Shown: positions 22,601 through 35,271, counted from the first letter of the stretch. The stretch is 64,000 nt of DNA from Chrysaora quinquecirrha (GCA_014526335.1 JACTAT010000032.1:10783495-10847494), one strand, 5' to 3'. The notes: a model not told the origin generated them from the sequence alone. Numbers and translations: made by a program.

Positions 22601-25600
22601 TTTAAAAAGTAGAAGGATGGATAATAGACAGAAAGAAATTCATAGATCCTTAGAAAAATCTCCCATGGGGGCTTATTCGAAGGTGGGGGCTTATTCGAGG
22701 ACTTACGGTAATCGAGATGCATCAAGGATGGTGCTACTCTTTACTGCCCACAACTATAAGGAATGCGTAGAAGCTAGAGGACCTGGCCAAATGACCAAAC
22801 ATTGTTGGTCGAACGCTTTGAAATTACTTTGTAACAAATGTTTGACCGTTCGGTCACGTCCAAAAACATTGCTGTCCAACATTTTGGAACAACGAAGTTA
22901 TTGTTAATGCACAAGCACGAACGTCTTTTTTCTAAGAAATGTTTCTAGATGGTGAAATGTTGCAAGTTGCTGAAGTGAGGCAACAAGAACAAAAATGTGT
23001 TACAAGCAATTTTTGACAGGCGGCAAAACAATCAAACATTGCTTGACAAGCAAAAGTAAATAATCTATGGCGTGATATTTTTTGCTTCACGAGAAACATA
23101 AAAAGTTGGACGAGCAATGTTTTTGGAGGTAGCAAAACGGTCAAATATTTGTTGTAAAGCAAATTCAATATGTTTGTCCAACAATGTTTGATTGTTTGAA
23201 CGAGCCAAATGGACAAACATTTTTTTCTTGACAAATGTTCTACCAACAATGTTTTATCGTTTGGCCCGAGCTTAATGGAGCATTTGGTGATAAAACATAC
23301 AAAATGAAAAAAAACGAAAAATTATATAAAGCAATGGTCCAAGGAAGAAATGGAGTAATCAGCAAAACAACGAAAAGCTCAAGGTAATGAGGAACAGCGC
23401 AAGACTATGAAAAGTTACTAATTAGTTGGACTAGTAGAGAAAGGAACTTACTGAGTAGAAAAGAGATTCATCTGGATGTTTACCAAATTCCAAAGCAATT
23501 TCTTCCTGAAAAAAAAATTGAAGGTTTCCGCATCAAAATGATGTCATTTCCTTCGAACACAAAAAGGTCAAATTAAGTGTGTCATGGAAGAAGCCTAAAA
23601 GTAGCAAAAAGAACTTAGTTACGCATAGCCGTTTTAGTTTCACAAAACCTCAAGTTCAAAAAAATCAGCCGTCAAAGGGATTATTTTTTTCCGTAGTGAC
23701 ACGAGAACTCAGATGGAAATCACCTGAACTTAGAAATTAAAACAAGGCGTTTTTATGATGCTACATTAATAAGATTCTTTCCCTGAAGGCTGCATAACAA
23801 ATGACCATAGCCTTACCTGCATAATTCCAAGCCTTGCGGACAGAAACAGAGCAGTGACAAGAAGCGTAATACCTGAAAAAATAACCAGTAAAATAGAATT
23901 GGAAAGAAAAAAGCGAAGGATCAGATCCAGTTGGGGCCCTGGCTAAACGGTTCCCACATTCCTCCCAACTTTGTTTGGCTTGTTGGGTGGAAGGGGCCAA
24001 CATACAGTTAAGTGTGACAGACTTTGCATGACTAGCCTGGCAGAAGGTTCCGTTTACGTTCAAAACGATTCTTTGGAAGGACTTATTGTTCACTGTGCGT
24101 ACGTTATGATTATAATGGCTGAGGTGGCCAAATGCAACCAGAACAAGACGTACAACAATAGAGTCCTCAAAATTCAAATTTATCAGATTTCAAACGTCAG
24201 CAAACAACTCCTAGCAACAGCCTACAAGTCCCCACATGTCCCATCGGCAAACGAAAGACTTCCAACAATGTTGGATGTTGTTTTGAGAAATGTTAAAACG
24301 CTTGGCAAGCTATAAATTCCGACTTAGTCGACTGTTTTAGTCTGTTTCTGACGTTTTTGTCGTTGGCGTTTTTGTTTTTGACGCTTATGTTATGTTTTTG
24401 TTCTTGTTTCTTTTGTTTTTGCATTCCTATACTCGGTAGAGTCTCAAATTAAAAAAGCTTTTAACTATGTCCAAAAATATTCCCGCTATTTCTGGCAATT
24501 TTGAACTTTAGCATTATTCAAAGGCTATACATGTAAGATTGATGTTTGATTTATAAAAGCTTACCAACTGCCCACCAAATATAATCCATAAATGAGTTCC
24601 CTGAATCTATTTCCTAGAAAACAAAGATTTCATTATCAACAAGAGTTAGTTTGAGGTTTATGACCAAGATCACCAGGAGGTAGTTGCGACTGATACGAAA
24701 GAGATTCAGTTTAATGTTTAACGTTATTTGTGGGGTTTAGACCACAGAAGTGCAAGATAGCTTCAACAAATGTGTTAATCTATATTGTTTTAATATTTCA
24801 TATTCTATGTACATTATTTGACACTATCAATAACATTACATGACATTTAAGAAAACGAACGATAAGTAAGCTATAATCAACCACATCCTTCGACAATTCT
24901 AACATATTTGAACCCCCTTAAAGAAAATGTGCTTTCCATATTTGGGCAACTGACATACGGGTCTTGAAATTGTACATTCTGGAAAGAAATAACAGTGGGA
25001 CAGCAATAGCAATTATAACAATTAGTTTAAGGACCAGGACGGATCCAGTTTCTCTTATGTAAACAGGGTCTGAGATAGGGTGATACTGGCATGCCATATG
25101 ATGTCCGTTCCCACACTTATGCATTTTATCTATTTCCGAAGGAGAAATGGATAATTTCAAAAACATAAATCTCAGTTCTTTACAAAGCCCCTATCCTCGT
25201 AGGGCAGTGCTTTTGTACCATTTCTTCTGTACCTTATAAAGTTTAAGAAGATAAAATAGATGATCAATAGGAATGCATACATACCTCTCCTGTGACAGAG
25301 ACCAGTGTACACATTATTATCCCAACTGTGATCATTATTACTCCAATATATTTACTTTTCGCATAGCTGGAAAAAAGACAAGCATAATCACATAAAGCAG
25401 CAGATAAATGTGCGACCTTTTACTTGAAATGGCGACAGAACACGTTAGAAAATTCGTGGCGATCGGAAAAACTAAAAGTCGCAAACGTAGCAAGGGGTGG
25501 ATTTTCAAACAAAATGCTCTGCTACCTGGAGAAACGAGGTCGAAGAACATTGATTTGGTAGAACTTGTCGCAACCTGTTTTGGCTTGTCACCAGTAATGT

Positions 25601-28600
25601 CACAGCGTGTAGCTGGTTTTTCGCTTTGGCAATGCCACACATTGCATAGTCTTCGTGCGGTTTCATGGAAACTATCTAGAACCCAGTCGTCGTAGCGCGC
25701 AAGTTTATAGTCGCAGAACTTCGGTCCCAGCATTTTGTCGCAGCGTGTAGCCACCTCAGGATTTCTCAGAGAAGAGCATTTTTAGGCGTGTCGCGATGCC
25801 AGAACAGGTGAAAAATCGTACGTGTTGCCACAGCGTAACATCTCCTGTCAAGTTTGCATGAAGTAATAGCATACGTATAGCTATCAGGAAATCTGCTTGA
25901 AAACAGCAATTCTAGTAATTTTACCATGAACACAGTCTACACCGAAAGCTCCCAGAATGTAATCTACTGCTGAATTCGCTAGATCAAACTTAAATATACA
26001 ACTAAATATGTAGCTTATTTACAAGAACTTGCAAGTTACTAAGTTTTTGTTTGCTTAAAGTAGCCCTGTCACATGAACTTCCAGGGAATTCTCCTCTTTG
26101 GCAATAAAACATCCGAAGGGCGAATTTACATGGTTGTCAATTATTAAGGTGCAGTCAGGATTTCAGTGCAAAAACAAGTTAGTTTTCTTAGAGCGTGGTC
26201 CAAAAACGTCTATACAGTATGGAGGCCCAACGTATCCCATAAAATTCACCCCAATTATGTAGAGAATTCTCATGGTTAATTGCTTTCAGATTCAATCTGA
26301 AAAGGCAATGGTAGATGAGTAATACTGAACACCGCCATGAATACTAGCTGTCTTTGTGAACTGTTGTACTTCTGAATATTTGGCAGAAATGACCAAAAGA
26401 AAAGAATGCGTTGAAACATTATGGGGAACAGTTGATTACTTTCTATCCCTTGGTGACCCCATTTTAGATGCAATCTTAATTTATTTCTTTTACCAAAAAT
26501 AAATGACTACATTCTTACCTCCTTTTCAGGATTATGATGCCCAGCACCAAATTTGCCATAAGCGATCCCTAGAAAAAACAACAGAGGAATATTGAAGAGC
26601 AAATTATAAACCATACTGTTACCGTAATTGTATACCATGTTTCCTCATTTAATGGCTTCATGTAAGTTGTAAGGTTTGAGGCATCTTTCAGAGAGGATTG
26701 GGGTGCTAAGATAACTCTTTTCAGGATTTACTACAATGACAGACAAATTTTGAGAATTAAAAACAAGACATTAAAGATTATATAGATAGAACATCTTTAT
26801 AACCCAATTCTTATATAACTTGATTTCAGAAAATTCGAAATAAGTAGTGCTCATTGGAAAAAGTCCCTCTCTTCAGACGTGGTCTGGGCTGGGGGGGGGG
26901 CAAAGTGGCAATCACCCCCTGGGCCCTCTAATAGACGAGCGTTACAGAAAAGTTATGGGCCCTTTCTGTTAAAGTACAAGAAGATAATTTACATACACCA
27001 AAGTACTACAGTCATGAGTAAGGCCCCATAATGACTGATATCTGTAGTTTTCGTGAGCCAATTCTAAAAACAGATGGATATTACAATCGTTTCATGTTGT
27101 GCGTTGTGTGACCACACGCAAAAACATTCTCCTTATCTTGCATAGCAAACAAGATGGTTTAATCTTCACCAGAACAAAGTCGATCACTATACTGTAATGT
27201 TTCTTCCGTTTTATTTTGAAATTCTAAGGTTTTTCCTTCTCTTTTTCGTGGGTTTATTATTTCTTTCATTCTAAAGATGAGGTGCTCAAATTGCAAAAAT
27301 AGCCGTTTTAGAGGGTCTAGCAACCAAAATTTCCTCCGCTGCCCAGCCATGGTGGGGGCAGTTTTAGTCTTCCCCCTTGAAGTTTGCAGACGTTGAAACT
27401 CAAAAAAGCTGAAAAAGTGCAAAAGTATGTTTCTCAAATTGAAATTCTCAAAAGTATTGTTTCTCCCCTTCAGCACATCTATCAATTAATATATAACTGA
27501 GCATATTTAAGGTGAATTCCTTATTAGTAGGTGTGGTTTAGAGACTTTATCTGCCACACCCTTTTGATTTGCTAGCCGCCCTCCAACTACGGTGCCAAAC
27601 TGCCCCTGCCTCTCTTAGAAATAAGTTCTTAATGATTTCCATCAATAGATGCGACGATGACCACTCAAATAAGTGCTCTATCTGATTTAAGTTATAAGTA
27701 AGAAAACAGATATAGGCATAAAAAATTGATTTAAAAACTTACCGATCTGAATATCATATGCAGTGGCATGGGTATTTTGAAATTGAGAGCAGCATTATTG
27801 GTAACTTGGACAAAGAAGAATAATACCACCATGACAAAATATTTTCTATGAAGAAAAATGTTCATTCAAAATTCTGGGGTGACCTTTAATTTTGTTTCAA
27901 AAAAATGAGCACCAACAAATTTTAAGAAAGACACAATGATCATTATCATATTAACCTGATGGGAACCACTGGAGCTTTTCTCCCAAAATCAGCAGTAAAA
28001 ACAAAGCCCTGAGCTGAAGTTGCCAGAAATTGGAAAAATGTTATGATGGTTCCAGAGCCAGATGCATACCTTGAAAATTAAATGTAACAATTAATCATTA
28101 TGGTACAAGTACATATGGTACACTCAAGATTTTCAAGAGATTATTTGCCTGCTAACTTGAAGATGCTATGGTGTCATAGCCTATCTAAGCAAAGAAAAGT
28201 TTTAGCCACAAGCCAAGGTAGCATCACAAGCAGAGCCAAACTAGATTTTCTGCAGATTCGGTGGCGAAGTGCGTGGATAAAAACAATAGAAGAATAATTG
28301 TGCAGAGAACAAAGATCTGGTCAACTCAACACACTGCCAATTCAGCCCCAACCAAGTTACCACACAATTCCGGTCAAATTGCCACTGTGTTCGAGTCAAC
28401 ACACCAAACACCTTGGTTGTCAACTTGCCCCACTTTCAAAGGCAACTTGCTCATCTTCAAAGTCAACTTGCCCATCTCAAAAGTCAACTCACCCCCACTA
28501 AGCTATAAATGTTAAAAGTTGGAAGCAAAGCCCCTTTAATCACACTGATAGATACAGTACACTCAATTATATTGTTTATCTATCATTTATTTATTAAATG

Positions 28601-29275
28601 GTTGGATGAATTGACTTAACAGACGGGGCAAGTTTGACAAACACGTGGAGCGAAGAGTTGCGACTTGGCCACATTAAGTTGGGGTGAGTTGACCTGTTAC
28701 CTGGTCAACTTGCTTCACTTCAGTCTGAAATTTAAGTTTTGAAAAACTTTATATGGTTTTCTTCATTTAGATTTCACAAAAGCTTTCTGGAAGGCTTCTC
28801 GGTTATTTATCAACTAGTATTGGGAGCCTGGAGCCCACTTCCCCAAACCCCATATTGCTATGTTTATCATGCTTTTGTCAGGAGAGATCTTTCCACAAGT
28901 GGTATGAAAATAGCTACCACAATTGATGGGATTTGATTGAACCCACCACAAGACTACATGGTGAGTGAGAGAGCCAAAAAAGATTCCACTGAGCTTAAGA
29001 GCTCAATGAAATTACCAAGTAATTCTTCAAGCCATACAGCCGAAGATTCTCTTTGAAAGAATCAGTCTGAAAGAAAACAAGCCTTTTGAAACATTTTGTA
29101 CTTCTTTGAGACGTAAATATTCTGCATGTGGGGTCCCCTCGCACTGCTCCGCAGCGCCAGAAATCAACAAATATATCACAAATACTTACCGGATAAGATG
29201 TTCGAGAAAATAAACATTACTGCAACACGCGATAAACACCAGGAAAATAGCAATAACGGCCCGAAGGCTAATCAT
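19681..29275 (-). CDS. SLC35B4: SLC35B4, Golgi/ER UDP-xylose and UDP-GlcNAc transporter, eleven exons
   Basis: Multi-pass antiporter that brings UDP-xylose and UDP-GlcNAc into the secretory lumen in exchange for UMP. Exons (transcript order): 29190-29275, 27956-28069, 27743-27845, 26519-26568, 25285-25366, 24565-24613, 23817-23872, 23452-23505, 22150-22225, 21553-21628, 19681-19936. They sum to 1002 bases, 333 residues (human about 331). All junctions are GT-AG and keep frame. Family blocks seen: ACCSNVYFLE near the N terminus, TFFQFLATSAQGF, PMPLHMIFRSGSLMANLVLG, TALFLSARLGIMQEE, FGKHPDESLFYS, HALPLPCFFFLAGDIYRHA, LPIMWLYLIGNLITQYICIR and SLTVTLVITLRKFFSLIISI, then NPFTMYHWIGT. An in-frame methionine upstream (29387-29389) exists, but the chosen start gives the family N terminus. 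Introns are packed with SINEs and miniature elements. Confidence 0.95.
21170..21420 (+). mobile_element. 5S-rRNA-like SINE
   Basis: In SLC35B4 intron 10. CTGAAGTTAAGC and CATCTGGACGGGTGAC, about 35 bases apart, match the box A and box C region of 5S rRNA (GGAAGCTAAGC and CTTGGATGGGTGACC). A non-5S body follows (CCTTCGGAAGGGACGTTCAA) and an AC-rich tail near 21390-21410. This is the structure of a 5S-derived SINE; too diverged to be a functional 5S gene. Confidence 0.6.
22351..22708. mobile_element. TA-flanked miniature element with GGGGCTTATTCGA words
   Basis: In SLC35B4 intron 8. Ends CCGTAAATTCTCGAATAAGC and GGCTTATTCGAGGACTTACGG are imperfect inverted repeats with TA outside both. The GGGGCTTATTCGA word is repeated near both ends. 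A related piece lies at 47990-48400. Confidence 0.65.
22785..23266. mobile_element. Inverted-repeat element with AAACATTGTTGG ends
   Basis: In SLC35B4 intron 8. Left end GGCCAAATGACCAAACATTG and the right end, read inverted, GGCCAAACGATAAAACATTG. Several AACATTG-type words recur inside in both directions. No coding capacity. Confidence 0.55.
24305..24520 (+). repeat. TATA-bearing repeat, diverged copy E
   Basis: In SLC35B4 intron 6. Keeps CTATAAATTCCGACTTAGTC, TCTGTTTCTGACGTTT, a diverged GTAGAGTCTCA stretch and AAAAAAGCTTTTAACTATG. A GTTTTTG expansion interrupts it. Confidence 0.5.
28318..28730. repeat. Repeat rich in GTCAACTTGCCC words
   Basis: In SLC35B4 intron 1. GGTCAACTTGC-type words recur in both halves, and GGTCAACTCAAC near the left is matched by GAGTTGACC near the right. 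Boundaries uncertain. Confidence 0.35.
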
Positions 29276-29767
29276 TTTTGGACCTTGTCTTCTCTTCCAG
29301 GCAAAGGAAAAATAAAGAAAGTTGAATGTTGCCTCGTTTTCGTTCGAAAAAACAAACTTCCAACTTCCTGTTCCTGTTTCCGTTACCACGTGCGGCAGCT
29401 GTTTCTGTGTTTCTGACTCTGTTGTGTTTCGGCAGCTATTTGATTCTGTGTTTCTGTCCCGTTTCTGTTTCTGGTGGACCTGCCCAAGTCGTCTTACTTA
29501 GATTAAAGAATGAAAGAATGATAGAAAGTTTCTGCTTACAACGCAGAGGGCCTCCTTCTTGGGGAGGGGGCAGAGCAGAGGGCAGAATGAAATGGAAAAT
29601 TTCTTTCGGCAAACGCATTGCGGAATGTGCCGCGCTCTGGCGATACATTTTACAAAACACCACAGCTAGATTAGCTAGATGGCTGGATTAGTGGGGCTAT
29701 TTTTGAATCAATTGAACAAAAACTTTGGTTTTGAAACTCTAAAGATGATTATTGAAGATGCTCGTAA

Positions 29768-31662
29768 GGAGGGGGGCTTTGGGATTTCACGGGTTGAGGG
29801 TTTGGCCGAGTTTACCCTCGGGTTTTCGGGTTTTTCCAAAAAATCATGGGGTTTTCGAATACTTTCACAAGCTACTTGTTCTAAGCAACTACTCGTCCGA
29901 CAATAGCCTAACATGTCCACAAATGGATAAAATTCTGATATAAGCTGTACTAGAAATTAACTGTATTACATACCTCCCCATCCAAAAAAAAAATAAAATC
30001 GTCCTCGATATTAAAGTCAGTTAAAACAAAGATAATACTTGTCCAAGAATAATTATAATCAATGCATTTAATTTGAGTGTTACGGGTATTCAAACTATTA
30101 ATCTTATAGATAAGTTGTTTGTCGCCTCCTCGATCAAAATGCATGCTCTGTAGCACAATAATCAAAATAGATGCTCTTCAAGGGTATACGTTGCCTTAAA
30201 GTCGAAAGAACCAAGGTATACGTCGCCTTTAGCAAAACAAAGTGTAGATTGCAATATCAGAGCTCAAAAGTAAGTAGAATATACTCAACAACGATGGGTT
30301 CAACGCACCAAACAACATGTCCTCTTGATCCATTCTTCTCGAAATTCATTGATCTTCTTATGTGTTTGCTTTGATTCTTTAAGTCAGTTCTTGTCACATA
30401 TATTTATATCCAGCTTCATTCAGTTTAATCGCTTAGTCTCTCCTCTTCTTCCTCTTCTTCGAATTTTAGGTAATTTTGGGTTCGTGATCTGTTTCCAGCA
30501 TCATAATGATCATAATAAACAAAAGTAGATTGTCACCAAGATATTAAAAAAAATAAAATATTACTTCGATTGTTTGTCCTGTCCATATTCAACTCTATAT
30601 TTCCACGTTAGATTAGTCAATCAGAACAGCATCAAATCCATCTCCACGATCAAATCTTACATCATAGCTATCATGATCATCTTGTATCCATATTATGATC
30701 ATAATCCCCATCTTGTATCCATATTATGATCATAATCCCCATCTTGTATCCATATTATGATCATTATCCCACTCCTATCACCAATGTAAAACGGAAAGAA
30801 AAAATGATACTTGAGCGGTCTTTGTTTATGATTGCATTTTGAAGATTTGTGACAAGAAAGATACTTTGATATGTCTTTATCTGGTTTTATATGCCATATC
30901 GATATGCATGTAGTTCGGCTAGGTGACAAGTGTCCCTGCCATTGAACCAAGAATCCCCAAAATCTATCAAAATTGCTTCATTATAACTACTGTTGTAACA
31001 AAAGACGCTTCACAAACTACTCTGATTGGTTAGTCGTAATTACGTATACAAATATCAAAAATACCGATACTATAACAAAGACTATCTTTAAGAGGAAATA
31101 ATGTCTCACTAATGATTCCCAAGATAACAATAAATGTTAATCCGATTACCAGATGAAATATCAAAAGCGTATTGGGAACTGAACTAAACAGCATATGAAA
31201 TAAACATAGCAACAAGAAAACTAATCAATACAGTTACTAGGTGTAACGAACATCAAATCAACGAATCAAATATACAATACCAAAGGCTAAAGTGATTCTT
31301 TGGGCCCGTCTCTTCAAGACAGCCTCACTAAAATAGAAATAACAACCGACCGGCACTGATCAGTCTTTCACAAGCACTGATAGTCCGTATGTAAAATGTA
31401 TAAATATAGGCGCCACGACTCTAATCTAAACTTGAAATCTACAATATACAGATATGCAAAGATACAAATACTTTCACAAGCTACTTGTTCTAAGCAACTA
31501 CTCGTCCGACAATAGCCTAACATGTCCACAAATGGATAAAATTCTGATATAAGCTGTACTAGAAATTAACTGTATTACACTAAGTTCATCCGGGTTTTCG
31601 GGTTTGTCCCAATTTTCCTCCGGGTTTTCGGGCTTTGATACCCCCCAAAGCCCCCCTCAGAT
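29768..31662. mobile_element. GGGTTTTCGGG repeat split by a 1.5-kb insert with 113-base direct repeats
   Basis: Outer ends GGGGGGCTTTGGG and its inverted form CCCAAAGCCCCCC enclose GGGTTTTCGGG words, as in the repeat at 16160. Inside, a 113-base segment occurs twice with no difference I can see (29858-29970 and 31467-31579), enclosing 1496 bases of noncoding sequence. Removing the insert and one 113-mer leaves a simple element of about 286 bases. Confidence 0.6.
30690..30775 (+). repeat. Three tandem copies of a 29-30-base unit
   Basis: CATCTTGTATCCATATTATG followed by ATCATAATCC occurs three times in a row, the last slightly altered. Confidence 0.7.
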
Positions 31663-32605
31663 TGGGGGATTACAGTATTGAAATAATTAAAGTTTGTGGA
31701 ACTACACCCCTACATCCCGCTACTGTTAAGACACTAGATTTTATGCTCTAAATTTATGCATGCGAGTGACGATGTGATGCGACTAGTTTGGATATACAGA
31801 ACAGAACTGATGCAAATTTTTAGGGCGTGCGTGATCTTCAAAACAAATTCTTTTTTCGTTAGCACTCTTCTGAGAAGGGCAGGTTTTGGAGCTCTCCAAA
31901 ACCTCCTGTCATGAAAAGCAGAAGGTTTCCGAGACTTCAAGAGCTTCACGCCTTGAAGTTCGAAGAGACTTCCATTTTACCATTTGCCAGGATAAATTCG
32001 ACGAATGGGTCTGGGGACGAGGGAAGCAAGTATTTTGGCGCCAAAGTTTTCAGATTTCCAGAATTTTTGTTTCTTGAAATCATAGTCATAGTCATAGTGT
32101 TTTTCTTTTGACTATGTTGCAATTGAAAATCATGGATACTATTTTCGGAAGCTTTTAGTTTTTAATATTCGGAAGATTTTGGAGGTTCAAAAGAACACAC
32201 CCTTAGTTTCATCAATCAATACACTTAAAATAAACCCAGAAACCAACCCCGATGTTTTCAGTTACCATAATTTTAAAGCGCTCAATGTATGAAACCAGAT
32301 TTCCAATAGCGATGTATCTTTTTTCAATATTGCAGAAGATTCTCGAAGCTCAATTTTTTGATAATTAATTCTCAAAGCTTCTGTATTTGAGTATTGCATA
32401 ATAAAATACTTTTATTAGCCATTTGCGTTGCGCATGTTGTTGCCGATGTCGATGTCATATTTATTTTGAGAGCATTGTTGTCGTCAGAAGATTCTTAGGT
32501 TCTGGTGCGAGCAAATTTTCGTGTAAAGAGAGAAGGAAGTTGTGGCGCAGTAGAAATTCCTGCTGATCTCGTTTCAATATGTTCTGGCAGATTTTTACGT
32601 GCTTA

Positions 32606-32964
32606 CACACTTTTTTTTTATAAGAATACAGTCTATAAGAATATTCAGGCTCAAAATTGCTGAAATTTAAGAATTATTTAAGAATAATCTGAGGCTCAAG
32701 CTTGACGAGGATCATTTTTATTTCTCTGCGTTTTTTACACTGTACAAGTGTGATTGTCAGGCTACTGTATTTGTTTTGAAATGCAGTTTTGAATATAAAA
32801 TAACAAATGACAAAGATTTGAGTTATTTCTCTTGATCTTTAGGCCAATTTACTACATTGATGATTAAGAATAATTTAAGAATATTTTCAGGCTCAAAATC
32901 AAATAAGCTTAAGAATAATCGAGGCTCGGCAAAAAATAAGGTATTCTTATAAAAAAAAAGTGTG
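32606..32964 (+). mobile_element. Word-pair miniature element, TAAGAAT subfamily
   Basis: TA-flanked, 359 bases, inverted ends CACACTTTTTTTTTATAAG. TAAGAAT occurs as a pair 15 bases apart, two pairs 11 bases apart, one single, then inverted at the right end. CAGGCTC or GAGGCTC follows each pair and the single. A near-identical inverted copy lies at 62969-63362. Confidence 0.8.
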
Positions 32965-33247
32965 TATTTCAAAACTGCTATCAGAATTCGTGTATCATAA
33001 ATTAGACATAAAGAAACTGCAACTTATGATCGACCAACAGTAGATTCCTAAAATATTGAAAATAACCTCAAATTTGCAACAGAAATTGGTGTAAACAAGA
33101 CAAATGAGAACATTCTTGAATCGAAATTTCATTTGCAATAAAATTAAACCCTAACGGCAACAAATTAAACAAACAGGACTCATGAACAGGTTAAATCATT
33201 TCAAAACATGTCCAATAACCGAGGGCAATTTATCGGCAAATTGCCTA

Positions 33248-33654
33248 CACGCTTTTTTTTTTATAAGGAACCTACCTCAAGGCCTAGTTCTTAAAGTTCC
33301 TTATTTTTGGACCTCTTTTGAGGCAATTGTAGTTCCAAAAGTTCCTTAATAGTTCCTTAATTTTAACTGCACATACAGTGGTCTCAACAATAAAAGAGAG
33401 ACACTTGCATGTAAGCAGAGCTCGAGAATACTCAAGGAAACATTTGATACATGTGTAACGAACAATTTATGTGGTTTTCGACTGCAAATGAATGGAACCG
33501 GCTTTCTAATTCTTGATTATTTGCAGTGATAAAACTATTCAACAATAAAAAGTTCTTTAGTTATTTTCTCTCTAGTAGTATAAGTTCTTTAAATTTTCGG
33601 GCCTTCTACATGTAGGTTCCTTATAAAGTGGTTCCTTATAAAAAAAAAAGCGTG
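33248..33654 (-). mobile_element. Word-pair miniature element, TAAGGAAC subfamily, copy 1
   Basis: TA-flanked, 407 bases, ends CACGC plus T-run then ATAAGGAAC. On the minus strand TAAGGAAC recurs 15 bases apart near the start, 11 bases apart in the middle and about 10 apart near the end, with GGCC/GGCCT motifs nearby and an inverted terminal word. Closely matches 47007-47415. Confidence 0.8.
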
Positions 33655-34269
33655 TATTACACGGCGTGGCACATGCGTGGCCTTCAGTATTCTCCAATAG
33701 GAGTTACTACACCGATTTTCTAGCCTGTGTGCACACTCAAATCTCTCTCAAGTATTAGAAAGAGAAATAGTAAGAGAAAGAGTTGTCTACTGAAAGAGTT
33801 TCAGTTGACTTTTTTATGAAAAAGAGCTGTCTCCACGCAGACTACCTTACTTGTTCGCGACCTCGTTAGATCAAGTAGGATGACATAAGGCTCCTCCCTG
33901 CAAGAAAGCAAAAGTCATGCGCACTAGCGGATTAGATCGCCTATCATCTTTTCGTCAGTAAGAGTCAAAATTTCAATTTCAATTCCAAAATTCATTTATT
34001 GATCGCACGATTAGGGTCCATTAGATTACATTAATACCGTTTACATAAACATCAAAAAATATTACAACGGTATGTATCACGTGACTTTGGCTTCTAGTCG
34101 TTAATTGCTTAAAGATGAGCTTGTTTGCAGCTACAACGTCTTTGAAACAAATAGTGTTCGTTTGAGATGAGATCGTTTGAGACGTAGAAGAGAAAACAGC
34201 AGCAAAATTCGTAAGAATCAAAAAATTGAAATTCGTCTCAAAAAAAAGAAGCAAGAAAAAGTGAAGAAC
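33655..34269. other. Spacer upstream of the plus-strand carboxylesterase copy
   Basis: No gene or clear repeat recognised. It should include the promoter of the esterase copy. Confidence 0.35.
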
Positions 34270-34469
34270 ATGAAGTTACTAAATTTTCATATTATCATTT
34301 TGGGAATCCAAATGGTTACGATTGTGGCTGTTGATGTGAACATTGCAAATCTAGGCATCGTTCGAGGTAAAGGTCATTAAGGTTTTATGTAACAAAGTTG
34401 TTGTTAAGAAAGTAGTGCTCGGCCCTCTAAAACACAAAGGTAACGTTAAGGAAATGCAGTAATGTAGTC

Positions 34470-34885
34470 ACGTTACTGAAAGATAGCCCTCCACGTTACT
34501 GATGATAGCCCTCCACATTACTTCAAGATAGCCCTCCACATTACTCCGCAACCGCCACATTACTGATGATATCCCTCCACATCACTGATGATAGCCCTCC
34601 ACATTACTTTAAGATAGCCCTCCACAATACTCCGCAGCCACCACATTACTGCAAGATAGCCCTCCGCAATACAGAACATCCTCCACATTACTGAATGATA
34701 GCCCTCCACATTACTGCGCATCCTCCACATTACTGAAAGATAGCCCTCCACATTACTGAACATCCTCCACATTACTGCAAAAATCCCTCCACCTTACTGA
34801 TGATATCCCTCCACATTACTGAACAACCTCCACATTACTGCGAAAATCCCTCCACATTACTGCACATCCTCCACAATACTGTGCA
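34470..34885 (+). repeat. Tandem array of CCTCCACATTACT units
   Basis: About twenty imperfect units of roughly 18-24 bases with the core CCTCCACATTACTG, in the first intron of the esterase copy. Reverse-frame translations of this array are artefacts. Confidence 0.8.
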
Positions 34886-34894
34886 GACATTACC

Positions 34895-35271
34895 CCCAGG
34901 GGGGTACTTATTAACTTTCAATACGGGGGGGTCCATGCCAATATTTGGGGTCCGAAAACTTAAGCTTATTCAATATTTGGGGTTTGTGAATTATAACATG
35001 GATAAAAATTCAATATTTGGGGTCCACAAATCTGACGGAAGAATCTTGCGATTTGGTGTGATTCATTACAATGACCCATCCAACTGCCAAGAGCTTATAA
35101 ATTGTAAATTGTCATGAAACTGATGGCTAAACCCGAGAAAACATTTTAGGTGTCCAAAAATAGATAGCAATATTTGGGGTCTCCAAAACGTTAAACTCAA
35201 TATTTGGGGGTCTGCAAGGAAATAGCGGCATGGACCCCCCCGTATTGAAAGTTAATGACTACGCCCCCTTG
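34895..35271. mobile_element. 377-base TIR element with 9-base target duplication
   Basis: Inverted ends share ATTAACTTTCAATACGGGG and GGGTCCATGCC. GACATTACC stands outside both ends (34886-34894 and 35272-35280). CAATATTTGGGGTC is repeated several times inside. Non-coding, inserted at the edge of the CCTCCACATTACT array, whose unit resembles the duplicated target. Confidence 0.75.

Larger units (their letters stand above)
29276..32605. other. Spacer upstream of SLC35B4, repeats only
   Basis: Contains the SLC35B4 promoter region and the repeat complex at 29768-31662. No further exon recognised. Confidence 0.4.

Noticed and set aside
24918..25166. 82-residue frame with a hydrophobic segment in SLC35B4 intron 5
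   Set aside because: It has a cysteine/histidine cluster and one membrane-like stretch but no family resemblance, and lies in an intron on the same strand as the gene. It could be a small nested gene, but nothing else supports it.
25338..25754. 138-residue frame in SLC35B4 intron 4 and exon 5
   Set aside because: Wrong frame relative to the real exon 5 (25285-25366); the rest looks like repeat sequence with recurring CACAGCGTGTAGC words.
34560..34772. Frame with repeated VEGYLSVMWRM blocks
   Set aside because: Antisense translation of the CCTCCACATTACT array.
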